Assembly: GCF_000210895.1 (NCBI RefSeq)
Contig: NC_015964.1
Location: 1,447,501 to 1,511,500, forward strand
Length of the DNA stretch: 64,000 nucleotides
Source of the DNA: Haemophilus parainfluenzae T3T1
Lineage (GTDB): Bacteria; Pseudomonadota; Gammaproteobacteria; Enterobacterales; Pasteurellaceae
Reading direction: 5' to 3'
Part shown: positions 18,279-27,411 of the stretch, one piece after another
Layout of the letters: each line of letters starts with the position of its first letter
Numbering within the stretch: position 1 is the first letter of the stretch
Position numbers and translations under genes: made by a program
The notes under the pieces: model-generated
Told to the model about the DNA's origin: nothing
The model's database searches: none
The model's input: only the letters and a program-made list of their open reading frames with translations

Positions 18279-18307
18279 TTGCTTGCAATATTTTCATTTC
18301 ATAGTAA
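18279..18307 (+). promoter_or_regulatory. Candidate fabB promoter
   Basis: TTGCTT at 18279-18284 and TAGTAA at 18302-18307 are 17 bp apart, about 60 bp before the fabB start. Confidence 0.4.
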
Positions 18308-18369
18308 ATTGCGTTCAGCTAACAACTGTAAGTTGAATTAAATTTCCCCTAACTCATAAGGAATAAAGA

Positions 18370-19590
18370 ATGAAAAGAGCTGTAATTACTGGTTTTGGTA
18401 TTATTTCAAGTATCGGTAACAACAAAGAAGAAGTTTTGGCTTCATTAAAAGCAGGTAAATCTGGTATTGAAGTCGTGCCTGAGTTTATTGAAATGAAAAT
18501 GCGTAGCCATGTTGCCGGCACAATCAAACTTGATCCAAGCGAGCACATCGATCGTAAAGTGTATCGTTTTATGGGGGATGCGGCAGCTTATGCATACCTT
18601 TCTATGCGTGAAGCGATTGAAGATTCAGGTTTAACAGAAGATCAAGTTTCAAATGACCGTACCGGTCTTGTAATCGGTGCAGGTACCGGTTCTGCACACA
18701 ACCAATTAGTCGCTTGTGATGCAGTGCGTGGTCCACGTGGTGTGAAAGCAATTGGTCCTTACGCAGTAACTAAAACTATGGCATCAAGTGTGTCAGCTTG
18801 TTTAGCAACCCCTTACAAAATCCGCGGTGTGAACTACTCAATCAGTTCTGCTTGTGCAACGTCTGCACACTGTATCGGTCACGCAGTTGAATTAATCCAA
18901 TTAGGTAAACAAGATGTGGTTTTCGCTGGTGGTGCGGAAGAATTATCTTGGGAATGTGCAACAGAATTCGATGCAATGGGTGCGGTTTCAACTAAATATA
19001 ATGATACCCCAGAAAAAGCGTCTCGTGCTTACGATGCAGACCGTGATGGTTTCGTTATCGCTGGTGGTGGCGCAGTTGTTGTGGTTGAAGAATTAGAACA
19101 CGCATTAGCACGTGGCGCAAAAATCTACGCAGAAATCGTGGGCTACGGTGCAACCTCTGATGGTTACGACATGGTAGCGCCAAGTGGTGAAGGTGCAGAG
19201 CGTTGTATGAAACAAGCAATGGCAACGGTAGATACCCCAATTGATTATATCAACGTACACGGTACATCAACACCAGTTGGTGACGTGAAAGAATTAGGTG
19301 CAATCAAAAATGTATTTGGTGACAAAATCCCCGCGATTTCTTCAACCAAATCAATGACCGGTCACTCTTTAGGTGCTGCTGGTGCACACGAAGCAATCTA
19401 TACCTTATTAATGCTACACAATGACTTCATTGCACCAAGCATTAATATTGAAAAATTAGACGAAGCGGCAGAAGGCTGCAATATCGTGACTGAAACAAAA
19501 GAAAATGCAGGCTTACAAACTGTCATGTCAAACAGCTTTGGTTTCGGTGGTACAAATGCGACTTTAGTGTTCAAACGCTATAAAGGCTAA
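18370..19590 (+). CDS. fabB: 3-oxoacyl-ACP synthase I (FabB)
   Basis: This 406-residue KAS I elongates acyl chains and is needed for unsaturated fatty acids. The catalytic Cys lies in [12 protein letters not shown] near residue 163, the two His in [11 protein letters not shown] and [12 protein letters not shown], and the C-terminal glycine-rich [13 protein letters not shown] is present. Single gene with its own promoter and a USS-pair terminator. Distinguished from FabF by length and by the opening [16 protein letters not shown]. Confidence 0.96.
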   Translation: MKRAVITGFGIISSIGNNKEEVLASLKAGKSGIEVVPEFIEMKMRSHVAGTIKLDPSEHIDRKVYRFMGDAAAYAYLSMREAIEDSGLTEDQVSNDRTGLVIGAGTGSAHNQLVACDAVRGPRGVKAIGPYAVTKTMASSVSACLATPYKIRGVNYSISSACATSAHCIGHAVELIQLGKQDVVFAGGAEELSWECATEFDAMGAVSTKYNDTPEKASRAYDADRDGFVIAGGGAVVVVEELEHALARGAKIYAEIVGYGATSDGYDMVAPSGEGAERCMKQAMATVDTPIDYINVHGTSTPVGDVKELGAIKNVFGDKIPAISSTKSMTGHSLGAAGAHEAIYTLLMLHNDFIAPSINIEKLDEAAEGCNIVTETKENAGLQTVMSNSFGFGGTNATLVFKRYKG

Positions 19591-19610
19591 TTAAAAACCT
19601 CTTAAATTCT

Positions 19611-19644
19611 AACCGCACTTTGGGGTTTCCAAGTGCGGTTTTTT
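19611..19644 (+). terminator. USS inverted pair (terminator) after fabB
   Basis: AACCGCACTT at 19611-19620 and AAGTGCGGTT at 19631-19640 form the stem, extended by CC/GG pairs, followed by six T. Confidence 0.85.
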
Positions 19645-19692
19645 CTTGTCATCGATTCTTTTCCCTCCACTCATAAGAGAAAACAACATTTA

Positions 19693-19714
19693 AAATGTGA
19701 TCTAGTTCAAATTT
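19693..19714 (+). promoter_or_regulatory. Strong CRP-like site upstream of ilvI
   Basis: The 22-mer matches the CRP consensus at 20 positions (left half AAATGTGATCTAG perfect, right half with two changes). A TATATA at 19755-19760 would put a start near 19767, giving the class I spacing of about -62 to -63. The rest of the 370-bp gap is AT-rich and holds no gene. Confidence 0.6.
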
Positions 19715-19870
19715 CTGAACAAAAGAATAAAATTTTTTTATTTTTATAAAACTCTATATAAAAATGCAATTCTCTTTGTTTTTTCGTTTTAATCTTTATT
19801 TAAAACTTTATTTTTTAACTTTGCTAGATTTTAATGCTTTTAAATTTGTTTTTTTAGACTTTTGCAATGC

Positions 19871-19898
19871 TAGACAAGTTGTTTTCTTTCGGTATGAT
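19871..19898 (+). promoter_or_regulatory. Candidate proximal ilvI promoter
   Basis: TAGACA at 19871-19876 and TATGAT at 19893-19898 are 16 bp apart; the implied leader is about 55 nt and carries a USS (19934-19942) and an AGGAG ribosome site. Confidence 0.35.
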
Positions 19899-19960
19899 GG
19901 TTCCATTGTTTTGACACGAATCGTAACAAATAAAAGTGCGGTCAGTTTTAGGAGTAAAAT

Positions 19961-21685
19961 ATGAAGAAATTATCCGGTGCGGAAATGGTGGTTCAGTCTT
20001 TGCGTGACGAAGGCGTTGAGTATTTATTTGGTTATCCAGGCGGTGCCGTATTGGATATTTATGATGCAATCCATACTCTTGGTGGGATTGAGCATATTTT
20101 AGTTCGTCATGAGCAAGCTGCGGTACATATGGCAGATGGTTATGCACGTGCGACCGGTAAAGTAGGTTGTGTGTTAGTGACATCAGGACCAGGTGCAACC
20201 AATGCGATTACGGGTATTTTGACCGCTTATACTGATTCAGTACCAATGGTGATCATTTCAGGTCAGGTCATGAGTAGCTTAATCGGTCGTGATGCGTTCC
20301 AAGAATGTGATATGGTGGGGATTTCTCGCCCAGTGGTTAAACACAGCTTTATCGTTAAAAAAGCAGAAGACATTCCGGGGATCTTGAAAAAAGCCTTTTA
20401 TATCGCATCAACAGGCCGTCCAGGTCCCGTTGTCGTAGACATTCCAAAAGATACCGTAAATCCAACTTTAAAATATCCTTACGAATATCCAAAATCTGTT
20501 GAGCTTCGTTCTTATAATCCAACGGTAAATGGTCATAAAGGTCAAATTAAGAAAGCGTTAAAAGCATTATTAGTAGCTAAAAAACCGGTTTTATTCGTGG
20601 GTGGCGGGGCAATTGCGGCAGGTTGTCATGAAGAATTAACGCAATTTGCACAACGTTTAAATTTACCGGTCACCTCATCATTAATGGGGTTAGGCGTGTA
20701 CCCAAGTACGGACAAACAATTTTTAGGCATGCTTGGGATGCACGGGACTTATGAAGCCAATACAGCGATGCATGAAAGTGATTTAATTCTTGGTGTTGGG
20801 GTTCGTTTTGATGACCGTACCACTAATAACTTAGATAAATATTGCCCGAATGCAAAAGTGATTCAAATTGATATTGACCCAACCTCTATTTCTAAAAACG
20901 TCCCTGTTGCGATTCCAATTGTAGGTAACGCGAAAAATGTATTGGATGAGTTCTTAAGCTTATTAGGTGAAGAAATTGGTTCGCGTCCGCAAAATCACTT
21001 GGAAGATTGGTGGAAACAAATCGATGAATGGAAAGCGAAAAAATGCTTGGATTTCGACCGTACTTCAGGCGTCATCAAACCACAGCAAGTGATGGAAGCC
21101 GTATATCGCATCACAAAAGGCCAAGCGTATGTGGCATCGGATGTAGGGCAACACCAAATGTTTGCCGCATTACATTATCCGTTTGATTTACCGCGTCGTT
21201 GGATCAATTCAGGTGGTGCGGGTACCATGGGCTTCGGTTTACCGGCTGCATTAGGGGTAAAACTTGCGCATCCTGAAGCAACCGTGGTTTGTGTAACGGG
21301 TGATGGTAGTATTCAAATGAATATCCAAGAGCTTTCAACAGCAACGCAATATGGTATTCCTGTTGTGGTAATTTGTTTGAACAACCACTTCTTAGGCATG
21401 GTAAAACAATGGCAGGATTTGATTTACTCTGGCCGCCATTCTCAAACTTATATGAATTCTTTACCGGATTTCGTGAAGTTAGCCGAATCTTATGGTCATG
21501 TGGGAATTCAAATTTCGACACCTGATGAATTAGAAAGCAAATTACAAGAAGCCTTCAGCATTAAAAATAAATTGGTCTTTGTTGATATTAACGTTGATGA
21601 AACCGAACACGTTTACCCAATGCAAGTTCGCGGCGGGGCGATGAATGAGATGATTTTAAGCAAACCACAAGAGGAGAATGAATAA
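19961..21685 (+). CDS. ilvI: Acetolactate synthase large subunit
   Basis: Thiamine-diphosphate enzyme of 574 residues that makes acetolactate and acetohydroxybutyrate for valine, leucine and isoleucine. Visible are the N-terminal ThDP contact [16 protein letters not shown] near residue 52, the FAD-region GVRFDDRTT, and the ThDP/Mg motif [15 protein letters not shown] ending with an NN pair near residue 475. The 1-bp overlap with a 163-residue small subunit gene identifies the AHAS III type (ilvIH). Confidence 0.95.
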   Translation: MKKLSGAEMVVQSLRDEGVEYLFGYPGGAVLDIYDAIHTLGGIEHILVRHEQAAVHMADGYARATGKVGCVLVTSGPGATNAITGILTAYTDSVPMVIISGQVMSSLIGRDAFQECDMVGISRPVVKHSFIVKKAEDIPGILKKAFYIASTGRPGPVVVDIPKDTVNPTLKYPYEYPKSVELRSYNPTVNGHKGQIKKALKALLVAKKPVLFVGGGAIAAGCHEELTQFAQRLNLPVTSSLMGLGVYPSTDKQFLGMLGMHGTYEANTAMHESDLILGVGVRFDDRTTNNLDKYCPNAKVIQIDIDPTSISKNVPVAIPIVGNAKNVLDEFLSLLGEEIGSRPQNHLEDWWKQIDEWKAKKCLDFDRTSGVIKPQQVMEAVYRITKGQAYVASDVGQHQMFAALHYPFDLPRRWINSGGAGTMGFGLPAALGVKLAHPEATVVCVTGDGSIQMNIQELSTATQYGIPVVVICLNNHFLGMVKQWQDLIYSGRHSQTYMNSLPDFVKLAESYGHVGIQISTPDELESKLQEAFSIKNKLVFVDINVDETEHVYPMQVRGGAMNEMILSKPQEENE

Positions 21686-22176
21686 TGCGTAGAATTTTAT
21701 CTGTTTTATTAGAAAATGAATCCGGTGCATTATCTCGAGTGGTCGGCTTATTTTCCCAACGTGCATTTAATATTGAAAGCTTAACCGTGGCACCTACGGA
21801 CGACCCAACCCTTTCTCGTATGACGATTGAAGCGGTGGGGGATGAGCAAGTGCTTGAGCAAATTGAAAAGCAACTTCACAAATTAGTGGACGTGTTTAAA
21901 GTCATCAATTTGAGTGAACATGATCACGTAGAGCGTGAAGTGTTGCTAGTGAAGGTGCGTGCAACGGGTTCATCGCGTGATGAGTTAAAACGTTTAGCCG
22001 ACATCTTCCGTGGTCAGATTGTGGATGTAACAACAAAATCCTACACAATTCAATTAACAGGTACAAAAGACAAATTAGATGCTTTTGTTGAGGCTGTGAA
22101 GGAAGAAAGTACATTACTTGAGATTGTTCGTTCAGGCTTAATTAGCCTTTCCCGTGGTGAGAAAAATATTCTCTAA
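21685..22176 (+). CDS. ilvH: Acetolactate synthase small (regulatory) subunit
   Basis: 163 residues with an N-terminal ACT domain (LSVLLENESGALSRVVGLFS, RAFNIESLTVAPTDD) that binds valine for feedback inhibition, and the C-terminal activation domain ending IVRSGLISLSRGEK. Length matches E. coli IlvH. The first base of its ATG is the last base of the ilvI stop, so the subunits are translated in a coupled way. Confidence 0.96.
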   Translation: MRRILSVLLENESGALSRVVGLFSQRAFNIESLTVAPTDDPTLSRMTIEAVGDEQVLEQIEKQLHKLVDVFKVINLSEHDHVEREVLLVKVRATGSSRDELKRLADIFRGQIVDVTTKSYTIQLTGTKDKLDAFVEAVKEESTLLEIVRSGLISLSRGEKNIL

Positions 22177-22184
22177 TGATGTAG

Positions 22185-22250
22185 AAAGTGCGGTTAAAAA
22201 TGACCGCACTTTTGAAAACGAAAAAAGGAAGTCATGATTGACTTCCTTTT
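22185..22250. terminator. USS pair followed by a second hairpin terminator
   Basis: AAAGTGCGGT (22185-22194) faces ACCGCACTTT (22203-22212). Next comes a 12-bp perfect stem (22223-22234 with 22239-22250) with A and T flanks. It serves ilvH and the convergent yedE gene. Confidence 0.85.
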
Positions 22251-22269
22251 TGTTTATTTTGAATGAATG

Positions 22270-23331
22270 TTAAGCTTCCGATTTATTGGTTAATGCGATA
22301 TATAAACAAACTGCAAAACCGGCAAGTAAAACATAAGGCGTAAAGGTTGGAACGCCAGTAGGAGCGGCTGCGAAACCAAAGTTATGTGCCGCTGCTGCAC
22401 CCAGTAGCATACCGAGCACAAATAATGCAGAGTCATTGTTCCCTTCACCAATATTGACTAATTGCTTACCTGGACAACCACCGCCTAATGCAAAGCAAAG
22501 ACCGCAAAGCGCCATAGAAAGGAAATTGTAGAGATAGTCATTATGCGCGATAGGTTGTTTTTCAAAGCCTAAATGGAATTGACCTAATAAGGCATTAGTT
22601 ATTGCTGCAAAGACAATCAATGCAATCACACCGTTTAATAAATGTGCATCACGGAAGAGGACAAAGTTTCGGAATGCCCCAATGGTGCAAAAACGCGATT
22701 TTTGCATCAGCACACCAAGAAGTAATCCGCCAGCAAGTGACATCCAAATAGCCGCATGTTGTGCGCCAGGCCCTTTTTCAGAGGTGTAAATCGCGAGATT
22801 TTCACCAAATTTAAATTGGGTTAAGGCTAAAACAAGCAAAATTACAGCAAAGATTGGACCGATTAAGCCAGAAGATTGGCTTTGTTCCTTAGATTTACCT
22901 AATGAGAATCCTCGATTAGCGAAGAAAATACCGCCTAATACACCGGCAAACAATCCTACGATACCGGCAATTGCAGTGAGATCACCGCCACCTAATCGTA
23001 AATAAGCACGCCATGGACAACCTAAGAAAATGAGTGCACCAAGCATCGCAAAAAAGCCTAAGCTAATACGAGCGAGTGGGGCAGAGCCACCACGAGGTTT
23101 AAATTCCTTAGATAAGAATGCACTGACGAGTGCACCTAAAACTAATCCAATGAGTTCTGGGCGAAGGTATTGTAATGGGGCGGCGTGATGTAATCCAAGC
23201 GAACCTGCTGTATCGCGTAAGAAACAAGCTGCACAAAATCCCATATTACCAGGATTGCCATTGTAAGTGAGAAGTGGCGCAACGATACCAAGTGCAGCAC
23301 CTGCAACCACAGGCCAAGTTAAAATTTTCAT
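22270..23331 (-). CDS. yedE: YedE-family selenium/sulfur transporter
   Basis: 353-residue YeeE/YedE-type integral membrane protein with about nine to ten helices. The conserved cysteine motifs are all visible: GNMGFCAACFLRD, FLGCPWRAYLRLGGGD, QKSRFCTIGAFRN and GGGCPGKQL. The YedE branch with these motifs is linked by genome context to selenium metabolism, whereas YeeE relatives import thiosulfate. No selenium genes are visible nearby, so the substrate is open. A CRP-like site lies upstream. Confidence 0.82.
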   Translation of the reverse strand: MKILTWPVVAGAALGIVAPLLTYNGNPGNMGFCAACFLRDTAGSLGLHHAAPLQYLRPELIGLVLGALVSAFLSKEFKPRGGSAPLARISLGFFAMLGALIFLGCPWRAYLRLGGGDLTAIAGIVGLFAGVLGGIFFANRGFSLGKSKEQSQSSGLIGPIFAVILLVLALTQFKFGENLAIYTSEKGPGAQHAAIWMSLAGGLLLGVLMQKSRFCTIGAFRNFVLFRDAHLLNGVIALIVFAAITNALLGQFHLGFEKQPIAHNDYLYNFLSMALCGLCFALGGGCPGKQLVNIGEGNNDSALFVLGMLLGAAAAHNFGFAAAPTGVPTFTPYVLLAGFAVCLYIALTNKSEA

Positions 23332-23442
23332 AATTAGACCCTTGTGATATCTGAAGTTAAATTTAATTGTTTGTTTTTAATAATAAAAACAAAGATATTG
23401 TAAAAAGAGTTGAAAAATAAAGAAAGTTTATTTTCTTGAAAT

Positions 23443-23458
23443 TGTGAGCAGGATCAAA
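23443..23458 (-). promoter_or_regulatory. CRP-like site upstream of yedE
   Basis: TGTGA-N6-TCAAA differs from TGTGA-N6-TCACA at one base and lies about 112-127 bp before the yedE start. Tentative. Confidence 0.35.
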
Positions 23459-23505
23459 GATTAGTTGATAATTAGGATAGCTTGTTTAATTATCACAAAA
23501 AATAA

Positions 23506-23531
23506 AAGTGCGGTTAAATTTAACCGCACTT
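23506..23531. terminator. Perfect 26-bp USS palindrome (terminator)
   Basis: AAGTGCGGTTAAA at 23506-23518 is followed directly by its exact complement at 23519-23531. It lies 9 bp beyond the stop of the ABC transporter operon. Confidence 0.8.
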
Positions 23532-23539
23532 AGGATATA

Positions 23540-24598
23540 TTATTCAGCTGGGTACCAATGCAGATGTTCAAAGGCTATCTGACATGTTTCCCCTTCTTTC
23601 GGGCCAGTATCTCGTCGTCCAATTTGAACACGAATATCTTGATCACCAACTTGGATATTATAATCCGTCACTTCACCAAGATAGGAACGACGTTTTACGA
23701 CACCAGGAATTCCACCTTGTTGAACAAATTCAATGTCAGATGGACGGCTTGCTAATATGGCTTTCCCTTGTGAAAGTAAGTCATTATTTGGCATTTCTGG
23801 AAGATTGAAAATACCATCAACTTTATCAATATGAATACCTTGTGATGACAGGTTTACATTTAATTGATTTGATAACCCGATAAAATTGAAGACAAACTTG
23901 TTAGCGGGGTTGTTATAAATATTTAATGGGGTATCAATTTGTTGTACCGCCCCTTTCTTCATAACCATAATACGATCTGAAAGTGCCATCGCTTCAGATT
24001 GGTCATGCGTCACATAAATAATTGAGAACCCAAATTTTTTCTGTAATGCCTTAATTTCAAACCGCATTTCTTCGCGAAGATGTGGGTCTAAGCTTGATAA
24101 TGGTTCGTCTAGTAACATGACGTCTGGGTTAATTGCTAATGCTCTAGCAAGTGCGACACGTTGTTTTCCGCCACCAGATAAATCATCAGGGCTTTTCTTG
24201 GCAACACTAAGTAAATTAGTGTGTCTTAGCGCATCGGTTGTTCGTTTTTCAATTTCTTGGGCTGAAATATTTTTGAGTTTTAACGGAAAGGCAACGTTAT
24301 CATATACCGTCATATGTGGCCATACCGCAAAGGCCTGAAAGACCATGCCAAAATTGCGTTTCTCTGGCGGGAGATAGAAATTGTTTTTCTTCGATGACAG
24401 TAATTTATCACCGACTTTAATCTCCCCACCATCTAAGTCTTCAAAGCCTGCAATCATTCGTAGGGTAGTTGTTTTTCCACAACCTGATGGCCCTAGCATA
24501 GAGAAACATTCGCCTTTTTTGATAGAAAGGTTAAGATCTTCAATGGCAATAACATCACCAAATTTTTTCATGACATGATTTAATTGAATATAGCTCAT
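23540..24598 (-). CDS. ABC importer ATPase (Fbp/Afu/Pot type), atypical signature
   Basis: This 352-residue ATPase belongs to the CUT1/Fbp/Pot type with a C-terminal TOBE domain. Walker A is GPSGCGKTT near residue 38, Walker B is VMLLDEPLSSLD, and the H-loop is IYVTHDQSEAMALSDR. The signature reads LSGGGKQRVALARAL where the norm is LSGGQQQR, replacing the Gln by Gly. It is the last gene of a four-gene operon (binding protein, ATPase, permease, ATPase) and differs clearly in sequence from the other ATPase. The pair may form a heterodimer, or one copy may be redundant. Confidence 0.85.
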   Translation of the reverse strand: MSYIQLNHVMKKFGDVIAIEDLNLSIKKGECFSMLGPSGCGKTTTLRMIAGFEDLDGGEIKVGDKLLSSKKNNFYLPPEKRNFGMVFQAFAVWPHMTVYDNVAFPLKLKNISAQEIEKRTTDALRHTNLLSVAKKSPDDLSGGGKQRVALARALAINPDVMLLDEPLSSLDPHLREEMRFEIKALQKKFGFSIIYVTHDQSEAMALSDRIMVMKKGAVQQIDTPLNIYNNPANKFVFNFIGLSNQLNVNLSSQGIHIDKVDGIFNLPEMPNNDLLSQGKAILASRPSDIEFVQQGGIPGVVKRRSYLGEVTDYNIQVGDQDIRVQIGRRDTGPKEGETCQIAFEHLHWYPAE

Positions 24599-24615
24599 CT
24601 TTTACTCCTAACCTT

Positions 24616-26310
24616 CTATTTTTGAGTTTTCTTTTCAGCATAACGTTTAATAACAGTTTGGCCTAACACAATGATTATTAGGGCAATACCCGCTAATGCT
24701 GCAGAATAAACCGTTTCACCGTCTTCATTTAGAGTATAAATTGCGACACCGATGGTTCGTGTAGAAGGACCATATAACATAACAGAAACAGTCAATTCAC
24801 GTAGAGCAGGAAGGAAAATCAGGAAGAAAGCGGCAATCATCCCTGGTCTTACGAGTGGGATAACAATATCTTTTAAAGATTGCCACATACTTGCTCCACA
24901 TGCTCGAGAAGCTTCAACTAATGAATCATGCACTTGCTCAAGTGCAGCAGAGTTGGCTTTGAGTGAGAAAGCCATATAACGAGCGATATAGGCAATTAAA
25001 ATAATCCAAACTGTGTTGTAGAGATTGATGCCAAATTTACCACTCCAGGCAAGGATTACCCCAAGAGCAATTACAGAGCCAGGTACGGAGAATGGTAACA
25101 TCCCTAAGAACTCAAGGATGCCTTTTCCGCGAACACGCATTTTAACGATAACATAAGAAATCATTACCCCTGCAAACATGGTAATCAATGCTGCAGCGAG
25201 ACCGAGAGTCACACTATTGCGAATTGCATCTTTTGTTAACTGCCATTCAAATAAGATGAATTTATAGTTATCTAATGTGAGATTTTCCCATGTAATTGGC
25301 AATCCATAGGTTTTTAATCCGCCAACAAGGAAAATCGTGACTGTAGGCAATACGATAGTAAAGGCGATGTAGAGTAAGCAAATAACAAGCAACGGTTTTC
25401 TCAAACCACGAAGTTTTACTTCGATAGGTCTAAAGCTTTTACCTGCAATAATTTGGAATCGACCTTTATTTAAGATTTTGTTTTGTAACCAAATAATCAG
25501 TGCCGCAGTGAATACTAAAACAGTTGCAAGTACAGTACCGGTACGAATGGCTTCAAAACTACCCGCACTTTGGTGAATACGTTCATAAATGAGGGTTGGA
25601 ATGTTAAAAATACCATTTTCTACGCCTAGTACGGCAACAGTACCAAAGTGAGCCATAGAATAGAGCATAATGAGTAATGCACCAGAAAGAATACTTGGCA
25701 TGACGAGTGGAATGGTAATTTTACGTGTAATGGTAAAGAGGCTTGCGCCTGAGATTCTCGCTGATTCTTCTAATGTAGGGTCCATACGCTCTAATGCACC
25801 ACAGACTTGGATAAAGACGAATGGGAAAAGATACATCGTTTCTACGGCCATAATACCGGCATAGCTATAGATATTAAAAATAGGCCCATCAAATCCTAAA
25901 TCCATGAAGAATTGGTTAATGTAGCCAGAACGTGGTGAAAGTAACATTTTCCAAGCTAATGCCCCAATGAAAGAAGGAAGCATAAAAGGTACAAGGAACA
26001 TCACTTTCATAAAACCTTTATAAGGTAGATCTGTTCGAGTCACTAACCAAGCAAAAAATGTACCAATAATCGTACTCATCACAGTTACGCCAGATGCGAT
26101 AAAAAGTGAATTGAGTAATGCTTCATAGGTTTCTTCTTGCTTAAGAATATTCACCACATCAGTGATATTAAATTGTCCATCAACCCAAAAAGAATTAAGG
26201 AAAATAAGTAAAACAGGAACCGCAACAACGATAACTAAGATACCGATAGATAAGGCTAGAATAACGTTAGCAATATTGAATGGATGATTATTTTGAATAG
26301 TTGTAGCCAT
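24616..26310 (-). CDS. ABC importer permease, fused double domain (FbpB/AfuB-like)
   Basis: 564 residues with about twelve helices and two BPD_transp_1 domains in one chain. The EAA loops, which contact the ATPase, are seen as LEESARISGASLFTITRKIT in the first half and LVEASRACGASMWQSLKDIV in the second. This fused form is typical of ferric (FbpB/SfuB) and hexose-phosphate (AfuB) importers. It lies 17 bp from the downstream ATPase gene and 11 bp from the upstream one. Because both domains are in one polypeptide with two somewhat different EAA loops, each could prefer one of the two ATPases. Confidence 0.88.
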   Translation of the reverse strand: MATTIQNNHPFNIANVILALSIGILVIVVAVPVLLIFLNSFWVDGQFNITDVVNILKQEETYEALLNSLFIASGVTVMSTIIGTFFAWLVTRTDLPYKGFMKVMFLVPFMLPSFIGALAWKMLLSPRSGYINQFFMDLGFDGPIFNIYSYAGIMAVETMYLFPFVFIQVCGALERMDPTLEESARISGASLFTITRKITIPLVMPSILSGALLIMLYSMAHFGTVAVLGVENGIFNIPTLIYERIHQSAGSFEAIRTGTVLATVLVFTAALIIWLQNKILNKGRFQIIAGKSFRPIEVKLRGLRKPLLVICLLYIAFTIVLPTVTIFLVGGLKTYGLPITWENLTLDNYKFILFEWQLTKDAIRNSVTLGLAAALITMFAGVMISYVIVKMRVRGKGILEFLGMLPFSVPGSVIALGVILAWSGKFGINLYNTVWIILIAYIARYMAFSLKANSAALEQVHDSLVEASRACGASMWQSLKDIVIPLVRPGMIAAFFLIFLPALRELTVSVMLYGPSTRTIGVAIYTLNEDGETVYSAALAGIALIIIVLGQTVIKRYAEKKTQK

Positions 26311-26321
26311 AATAAACCCCT

Positions 26322-27392
26322 CTAGATTTCTTTAGCAGAATCAAACCAAAGCAAATCATGAAAACTGATAAAGCAATTTTCACCTTCATTGAACATTAAA
26401 TTATTACGTAATGCTTTATTAGTTGGGATTTCTGTTCGTAGTGTTACACCATCAATCTCTACCATATAATCCATTACTGCGCCAAGAAAGCTGGCCCTTG
26501 ATATTTTTCCTAGTAAACCTTCATTGTTTTTGCTTAGTATGATATCGGAAGGTCGACATCCTAATTTCCCTGAGTTAGGTGGCAAGTTTTTCCAGTTTAA
26601 AATTTGATTACCTTCTCCAATATAATGATGATTATTTTGGTATCTCACAGGAATGAAATTTGCGAGGCCCATAAATTTAAACACCATCTCATTTTCTGAA
26701 CGCTCATAAATGTCCCATGGTGTTCCAACTTGTTGGATATCGCCGTGTTCATTCATAATGGCCAAACGATCTGATATTGCGAGGGCAATTTCTTGGTCAT
26801 GTGTTACGTACAGAATAGTAATGCCAAGTTTTTTCTGTAATTCTTTAATTTCAAAACGCATTTCCTCTCGAAGATTGGCATCCAAATTATTGAGAGGTTC
26901 GTCCAAGAGCATTAAAGACGGTTTAGCAACTAACGCCCTTGCGAGAGCAACGCGCTGTTGTTGCCCTCCTGATAATTGAGAAGGTAAACGTTCTTCTAAA
27001 CCAGTCAAATTAACTAATTCGACCACTTCCATCACTTGTTTATGGAGAGCTTGTTTTTCAATATTCTTTAATTTAAGAGGGTAGGCGATATTGTCAAAGA
27101 CTGTCATATGCGGCCAAACAGCATAATCTTGGAAGACCACACCTAAACCGCGTTGATCTGGTGGAATATCCGTGTTTGTAGCGGGATCGGCAACAACCAC
27201 ATCATCAATTAAAATACGGCCACTATCTGGCACATCAAATCCTGCAAGCAGGCGTAATAAGACAGTTTTCCCACAGCCGGATGGGCCAAGAAGCGTAAAA
27301 CATTCTCCATCTTGTACAACTAAGGACAGATTTTTTAACACTTCATTTGAACCGAATTTTTTGGATACATTTTCAAATGTAATTGTTGCCAT
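26322..27392 (-). CDS. ABC importer ATPase (Fbp/Afu/Pot type), canonical signature
   Basis: Walker A is GPSGCGKTV near residue 37, the signature is the normal LSGGQQQRVALARALV, Walker B is LMLLDEPLNNLD, and the H-loop is LYVTHDQEIALAISDR; a TOBE-like C-terminus follows. I start at the ATG at 27392, 8 bases after AAGGAG; a GTG at 27398 is too close to that site. About 356 residues. It follows the binding protein gene closely and precedes the fused permease. The two ATPases share the family but differ along their length, so they are not a recent duplication. Confidence 0.86.
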   Translation of the reverse strand: MATITFENVSKKFGSNEVLKNLSLVVQDGECFTLLGPSGCGKTVLLRLLAGFDVPDSGRILIDDVVVADPATNTDIPPDQRGLGVVFQDYAVWPHMTVFDNIAYPLKLKNIEKQALHKQVMEVVELVNLTGLEERLPSQLSGGQQQRVALARALVAKPSLMLLDEPLNNLDANLREEMRFEIKELQKKLGITILYVTHDQEIALAISDRLAIMNEHGDIQQVGTPWDIYERSENEMVFKFMGLANFIPVRYQNNHHYIGEGNQILNWKNLPPNSGKLGCRPSDIILSKNNEGLLGKISRASFLGAVMDYMVEIDGVTLRTEIPTNKALRNNLMFNEGENCFISFHDLLWFDSAKEI

Positions 27393-27411
27393 AATCACTA
27401 CTCCTTACTGA

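Noticed and set aside
19764-19964. Phe/Leu-rich open frame upstream of ilvI as an attenuator leader peptide
   Set aside because: No ribosome site, no terminator/antiterminator hairpins, and it runs into the ilvI start; richness in Phe and Leu follows from the T-rich sequence.
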